Assembly (NCBI RefSeq): GCF_002160865.1
Contig: NZ_NFLJ01000001.1
Location: forward strand, 62,001 to 126,000
Length of the DNA stretch: 64,000 nt
Source of the DNA: Massiliimicrobium timonense
GTDB taxonomy: Bacteria > Bacillota_I > Bacilli_A > Erysipelotrichales > Coprobacillaceae
Reading direction: 5' to 3'
Every line of letters starts with the position of its first letter. Within the stretch, counting starts at the first letter, position 1. The notes beneath the pieces are model-generated. The model was not told where the DNA came from. It did no database searches and saw only the letters and a program-made list of their open reading frames with translations. The translations under genes and the position numbers were made by a program. This document shows positions 60,663 through 64,000 of this stretch, in pieces.

Positions 60663-61565
60663 ATGATGAAAAAAATATATGTAAAACTTCTTTTTGTTTG
60701 TTCACTTCTATTGATTATTGGATGTTTTCGTTATCAGGAAGCATTGACGTGGTTAGATTTTCAATATCAAGTAAAACAACAAGAAAAGATTGTTCAAGTT
60801 CAAACATCAAATCAAGTGATATCAATCCCGTTAGAAGAATATCTTATTGGTGTTATTGCCGGGGAAATGCCAGTAAGTTTTGAAAAGGAGGCACTGAAGG
60901 CACAGGCAGTAGCAAGTCGTACTTTTGTTTTATCAAGAAATTTAAAGGTAGATAATACGACAAATTCACAGGTATATTTAAATGAAGATCAAATGAAAGA
61001 GAATTGGGGAAAACAGTATGAACAAAATAAAAAGAAAATAGAAGAAGCTATTCAAGAAACCAAAGGTAAAGTAATGACTTATCAAGGTAAGTATATTTCT
61101 GCTTTGTTTTTTTCTAGCAGTAATGGAAAGACTGTTAATAGTGAGGATTATTTTACTGGAGAAGTTGCTTATTTAAAGGCTGTAGATAGTCATTGGGATA
61201 CAAGTATTGATCCTCATAATATAAGAAAAAAGACTTTTACAAAAAAACAATTAGCAGATATTTTTAATGTTGTACCAGAAGATATTCGAGTTACATCACA
61301 TACATCAAGTGGCTATGTTCAACAAGTCACAATTAATCAAAAAACATATACTGGTAGAGAAATAAGAGAAAAGTTATCTTTACCATCTTCATGTTTTCAA
61401 ATTGAATTTTCATCAAATGGCTATACTTTTATTACCAGAGGAAATGGTCATGGTGTAGGAATGAGTCAATATGGAGCTCAAGCTATGGCTTTAGAAAATA
61501 ACAATTATCAAGATATTTTACATCATTATTATCAAAATATTGAAATTGAAAGTATAGACTCTTAA
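60663..61565 (+). CDS. spoIID: Stage II sporulation protein D
   Basis: Lytic transglycosylase-type wall enzyme of the engulfment machine. 300 residues, N-terminal anchor (residues 5-22), then the SpoIID domain: PLEEYLIGVIAGEMPVSFEKEALKAQAVASRTFVL near 58-90 with the catalytic Glu of GEMP, and RGNGHGVGMSQYGAQAMA near 262. The ribosome site is weak, and no sigma-A promoter is seen, consistent with mother-cell (sigma-E) control, which I cannot show. Confidence 0.92.
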   Translation: MMKKIYVKLLFVCSLLLIIGCFRYQEALTWLDFQYQVKQQEKIVQVQTSNQVISIPLEEYLIGVIAGEMPVSFEKEALKAQAVASRTFVLSRNLKVDNTTNSQVYLNEDQMKENWGKQYEQNKKKIEEAIQETKGKVMTYQGKYISALFFSSSNGKTVNSEDYFTGEVAYLKAVDSHWDTSIDPHNIRKKTFTKKQLADIFNVVPEDIRVTSHTSSGYVQQVTINQKTYTGREIREKLSLPSSCFQIEFSSNGYTFITRGNGHGVGMSQYGAQAMALENNNYQDILHHYYQNIEIESIDS

Positions 61566-61596
61566 CTTTTGTTCATACTTAAGTTGAGGTGAAAGC

Positions 61597-62232
61597 ATGA
61601 AGAAAAGATCTTTTCATTATAAGAAAGTCCTAGGAATCTCACTGGCATTGGCTTTATTTTTAGGTGGTATTGGTATTGTTCAAAATATTTTAGATGAACG
61701 TACAAAAAGTTTTGAAGATGAAACTGTTGTGAAAGTAGATGAAAACAAAACACAGGAAACAAAAAAAGAAGAAAATAAAGTAGAAACTTTAAAATCGCCT
61801 GTAAAAGATGGTATTGGCATTGTGAGATATTATTATGATAAAGATGATGATGAGTCTAAACAGGAACAATCGCTAATTCTGTTTGAAGATGTCTATCGTC
61901 CAAATCAAGGTATCGATTATGCAAATAAAAATGAAGTCTTTGATGTGATGGCAGCTATCAGTGGAACAGTGACAAAGAAAACAAATGATCCAGTTTTAGG
62001 ATGGGTTGTCACAATTACAAATAGTGATAACATTTCTACCACGTATGAGTCTTTATCAAAAGTATCTGTTGAGTTAAATCAAGAAGTCAAACAGGGAGAT
62101 ATCATTGGGAAAAGTGGAGAAAATGTATATGAGGCAGATTTGAAAAATCATTTACATTTTATTTTACAAAAGGATGATCAACTGTATAATCCAGAAAAAT
62201 TTATTGGACAAACACTGGATATGATTAAGTAA
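61597..62232 (+). CDS. spoIIQ: SpoIIQ-like degenerate M23 peptidase
   Basis: 211 residues: N-terminal helix (about 12-30), a charged linker rich in Lys and Glu, then a LytM/M23 domain from residue 105. In active enzymes the first zinc ligands are HxGxD; here the text reads RPNQGIDYAN, so the His is missing, while the later HLHF is kept. This matches SpoIIQ proteins that bind SpoIIIAH structurally rather than cut peptidoglycan. Placed between spoIID and mreB, as is spoIIQ in relatives. Ribosome site GAGGTG. Confidence 0.8.
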   Translation: MKKRSFHYKKVLGISLALALFLGGIGIVQNILDERTKSFEDETVVKVDENKTQETKKEENKVETLKSPVKDGIGIVRYYYDKDDDESKQEQSLILFEDVYRPNQGIDYANKNEVFDVMAAISGTVTKKTNDPVLGWVVTITNSDNISTTYESLSKVSVELNQEVKQGDIIGKSGENVYEADLKNHLHFILQKDDQLYNPEKFIGQTLDMIK

Positions 62233-62262
62233 ATTTAGATTCTTAGGAATCTAAATTTTTTT
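62231..62262 (+). terminator. spoIIQ-like terminator
   Basis: AAATTTAGATTC (62231-62242) and GAATCTAAATTT (62247-62258) with more T. Confidence 0.85.
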
Positions 62263-62364
62263 AAAATATTCACATAAATTTCATACATTTATTATATTAT
62301 CATTGTGATAGAGATAGAGTTTTTGAAAAGATAAAAATTATGTTGATATAGTAATAATTTTTTC

Positions 62365-62392
62365 TTGTAATTAATAAGAAAAATGATACAAT
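62365..62392 (+). promoter_or_regulatory. mreB/mbl promoter
   Basis: TTGTAA (62365-62370), 16 bases, TACAAT (62387-62392). Confidence 0.6.
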
Positions 62393-62418
62393 AGAAATGC
62401 TTATAGGAGGAATGTTCA

Positions 62419-63408
62419 ATGAAATTATCAAAGGAAATTGGTATTGACTTGGGAACTGCTAACATTCTTATTTATGTTAAAGGTGAAGGGATTGTTGTGA
62501 ATGAACCTTCTGTTGTGACTATCAATACTGAAACAAATAAACCTATCGCTGTTGGAGAAGAAGCCAGAGATATGCTTGGAAAAACTCCAGGTAAATTTCA
62601 AGCTATTCGTCCTTTAAAAGATGGGGTTATCGCAGATTTTCAAATTACTGAAATATTATTAACTCACTTTATTAATAAATTAAATTTAAAAGGAGTATTC
62701 TCTAGACCAACTATCTTAATTTGTTGTCCATCTAATATCACTTCTATTGAAAAGAGTGCTATTCAAGATGTGGCTTTAAGATGTGGAGCTAAACGTGTTT
62801 ATATTGAAGAAGAACCAAAGGTTGCAGCTATTGGAGCTGGTTTAGATATTTCTAAACCATCTGGAAATATGGTTGTTGATATTGGTGGGGGAACAACAGA
62901 TATTGCTGTTCTTTCATTAGGTGATATTGTAACAAGTACATCTTTAAAAATTGCTGGAGATAAGATGGATGCTGAATTAATTAAATATGTTAAAGATAAA
63001 TATAAATTATTAATTGGGGATCGTACAGCAGAAGAAATTAAGATGACAATTGGTAGTGCTTATGAAGCAGATCCAAAAGATGTTATGGATGTAAGAGGTA
63101 GGGATTTAGTAACAGGTTTACCTCACACAATTCAATTAAATGCTAAAGAAACTCAAGAAGCATTAGAAGAATGCTGCATGACAATTTTACGTTCTACAAA
63201 ACAAGTTCTTGAACAAACACCACCAGAACTTTCTGCAGATATTGTGAATAAGGGTGTATTCTTAACAGGTGGAGGAGCTTTACTTCATAATTTAGATAAA
63301 TTCTTAGAAGAAGGTTTAGGAGTTCCTGTATTTGTTGCTGAAAATGCTCTTGACTGTGTTGCTGAAGGTTGTGGAGTTATGTTAGAAAATACTCAATATT
63401 TACAGTAA
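62419..63408 (+). CDS. mreB: Rod shape-determining protein MreB/Mbl
   Basis: Actin-like filament protein that directs lateral wall synthesis. 329 residues. Phosphate-1 motif EIGIDLGTANILIYVKGEG near 6, IEEEPKVAAIGAG near 131, phosphate-2 MVVDIGGGTTDIAVLSLG near 154 and adenosine motif GVFLTGGGALL near 283. The location after spoIIQ recalls mbl of Bacillus; spoIIID, which often lies between, is absent. No mreCD follows, which favours the Mbl paralogue. Confidence 0.92.
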   Translation: MKLSKEIGIDLGTANILIYVKGEGIVVNEPSVVTINTETNKPIAVGEEARDMLGKTPGKFQAIRPLKDGVIADFQITEILLTHFINKLNLKGVFSRPTILICCPSNITSIEKSAIQDVALRCGAKRVYIEEEPKVAAIGAGLDISKPSGNMVVDIGGGTTDIAVLSLGDIVTSTSLKIAGDKMDAELIKYVKDKYKLLIGDRTAEEIKMTIGSAYEADPKDVMDVRGRDLVTGLPHTIQLNAKETQEALEECCMTILRSTKQVLEQTPPELSADIVNKGVFLTGGGALLHNLDKFLEEGLGVPVFVAENALDCVAEGCGVMLENTQYLQ

Positions 63409-63413
63409 TCTTT

Positions 63414-63444
63414 AAAGTATCATCATTATGGTGATACTTTTTCT
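63414..63444 (+). terminator. mreB terminator
   Basis: AAAGTATCATC and GGTGATACTTT stem with TTTTTC. Confidence 0.75.
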
Positions 63445-63507
63445 TATTTTGTAAAAAAATAGATTTTTGATAAGGTTTTGTTAAAATGGTTAATAGAGGT
63501 GATGAAA

Positions 63508-64000
63508 ATGGGGAAAAAGAAGTATTTTTTCTTTGATATTGATGGAACTTTAGCTGTTGGAACTCCGGGTGACCAATATGTTCCTGAATCAGCGAGAAAA
63601 ACAATTAAAGAATTAGAAGCAAAAGGACATTTTGTTGCTATTGCAACAGGTAGAAGTTATGCAATGGCAGTCAATCATATGAAAGAATTAGGATTTAAAA
63701 ATATGGTGAGTGACGGGGGAAATGGAATCACTATCAATGAAAAACTAATTGAAATCAAACCTTTAGATTATGATAAGTGTCTAGCATTAATTGATGAATG
63801 TAAAGAAAAAGGATTCATTTGGGCAATATCACCAGATAATGAAACAAGACGTTTAGCACCAGATAATCGCTTTTATGATTTTACCCATGATATTTATATG
63901 GATACAGTTGTTGAAGAAGGATTGGATCCAAGAAATTATGATCAAATATATAAGGTTTATATTGCTTGTTTTACTCCAGAAGAAGAAAAACTAGAAACTC
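63508..64000 (+). CDS. HAD-family phosphatase, Cof-like (3' end outside window)
   Basis: 164 residues visible. Motif I FFDIDGTL near residue 8 with both catalytic Asp, motif II in AIATGRSYAMA near 45, then the cap domain begins (SDGGNGITIN). Such Cof-type enzymes dephosphorylate sugar phosphates or cofactors; substrate unknown. ATG at 63508 after GAGGTG; another ATG at 63502 is too close to it. Confidence 0.88.
   Translation, partial: MGKKKYFFFDIDGTLAVGTPGDQYVPESARKTIKELEAKGHFVAIATGRSYAMAVNHMKELGFKNMVSDGGNGITINEKLIEIKPLDYDKCLALIDECKEKGFIWAISPDNETRRLAPDNRFYDFTHDIYMDTVVEEGLDPRNYDQIYKVYIACFTPEEEKLET

Overview
The window is a low-GC Firmicutes chromosome segment built around the replication origin. 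Protein sequences (dnaA, gyrAB, serS, recR), the small-type SRP RNA, T-box leaders, sporulation genes (spoIID, spoIIQ-like, ricT, a possible bofA) and a dlt operon together suggest a spore-forming gut member of the Erysipelotrichales/Coprobacillaceae type. The phylum-level call is firm; the family-level call is inference, because no rRNA is present.

Region by region: 1-11.6 kb is the left arm. It holds a MATE efflux gene, a prepilin peptidase, a T-box-controlled tryptophan ABC transporter (trpXYZ) followed by an ISL3-family insertion sequence, an ABC exporter, a decayed small operon, and the conserved jag-yidC-rnpA-rpmH block on the minus strand. 11.78-13.59 kb is a bipartite oriC flanking dnaA, with many DnaA boxes of the unusual form TTATGCACA. 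13.6-25.4 kb is dnaN, an inserted antimicrobial-peptide-type two-component/ABC module, then yaaA-recF-gyrB-gyrA. 25.4-29.2 kb holds a broken polysaccharide deacetylase, small envelope proteins and a dicarboxylate-type symporter. 29.2-30.56 kb is a triplicated array of very small hydrophobic toxin genes, each with a strong convergent promoter expected to make an antisense RNA. 30.6-38.3 kb is an acetyltransferase, T-box-serS, a MarR/YczE pair and a divergent dltACBD operon. 38.3-50.97 kb begins with SRP RNA-tadA, then a cell-surface cassette (O-antigen-ligase-like protein, amidase, Cna_B-repeat wall protein, Bax-inhibitor-like protein) that separates tadA from dnaX-ybaB-recR, followed by tmk-holB-ricT-methyltransferase-rsmI. 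51-64 kb carries a fructose PTS operon, peptidoglycan hydrolases, YitT, acetyltransferases, an aldo/keto reductase, spoIID, spoIIQ-like, mreB/mbl and the start of a HAD phosphatase.

How the genes work together: origin firing (dnaA, dnaN, gyrase, RecF), segregation (two perfect or near-perfect parS sites inside holB and fruK), envelope charge and defence (dlt, the peptide-sensing module, MATE), wall remodelling and sporulation genes surround the origin. RNA-level control is prominent: two T-boxes, a possible leader-peptide switch in front of trpX, terminator hairpins that contain the next gene's ribosome binding site, a terminator in the MATE leader, and the antisense-regulated toxin array.

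The most interesting elements are the three tandem type I toxin-antitoxin-like loci at 29.2-30.56 kb and the layered tryptophan control at 1.56-1.95 kb.
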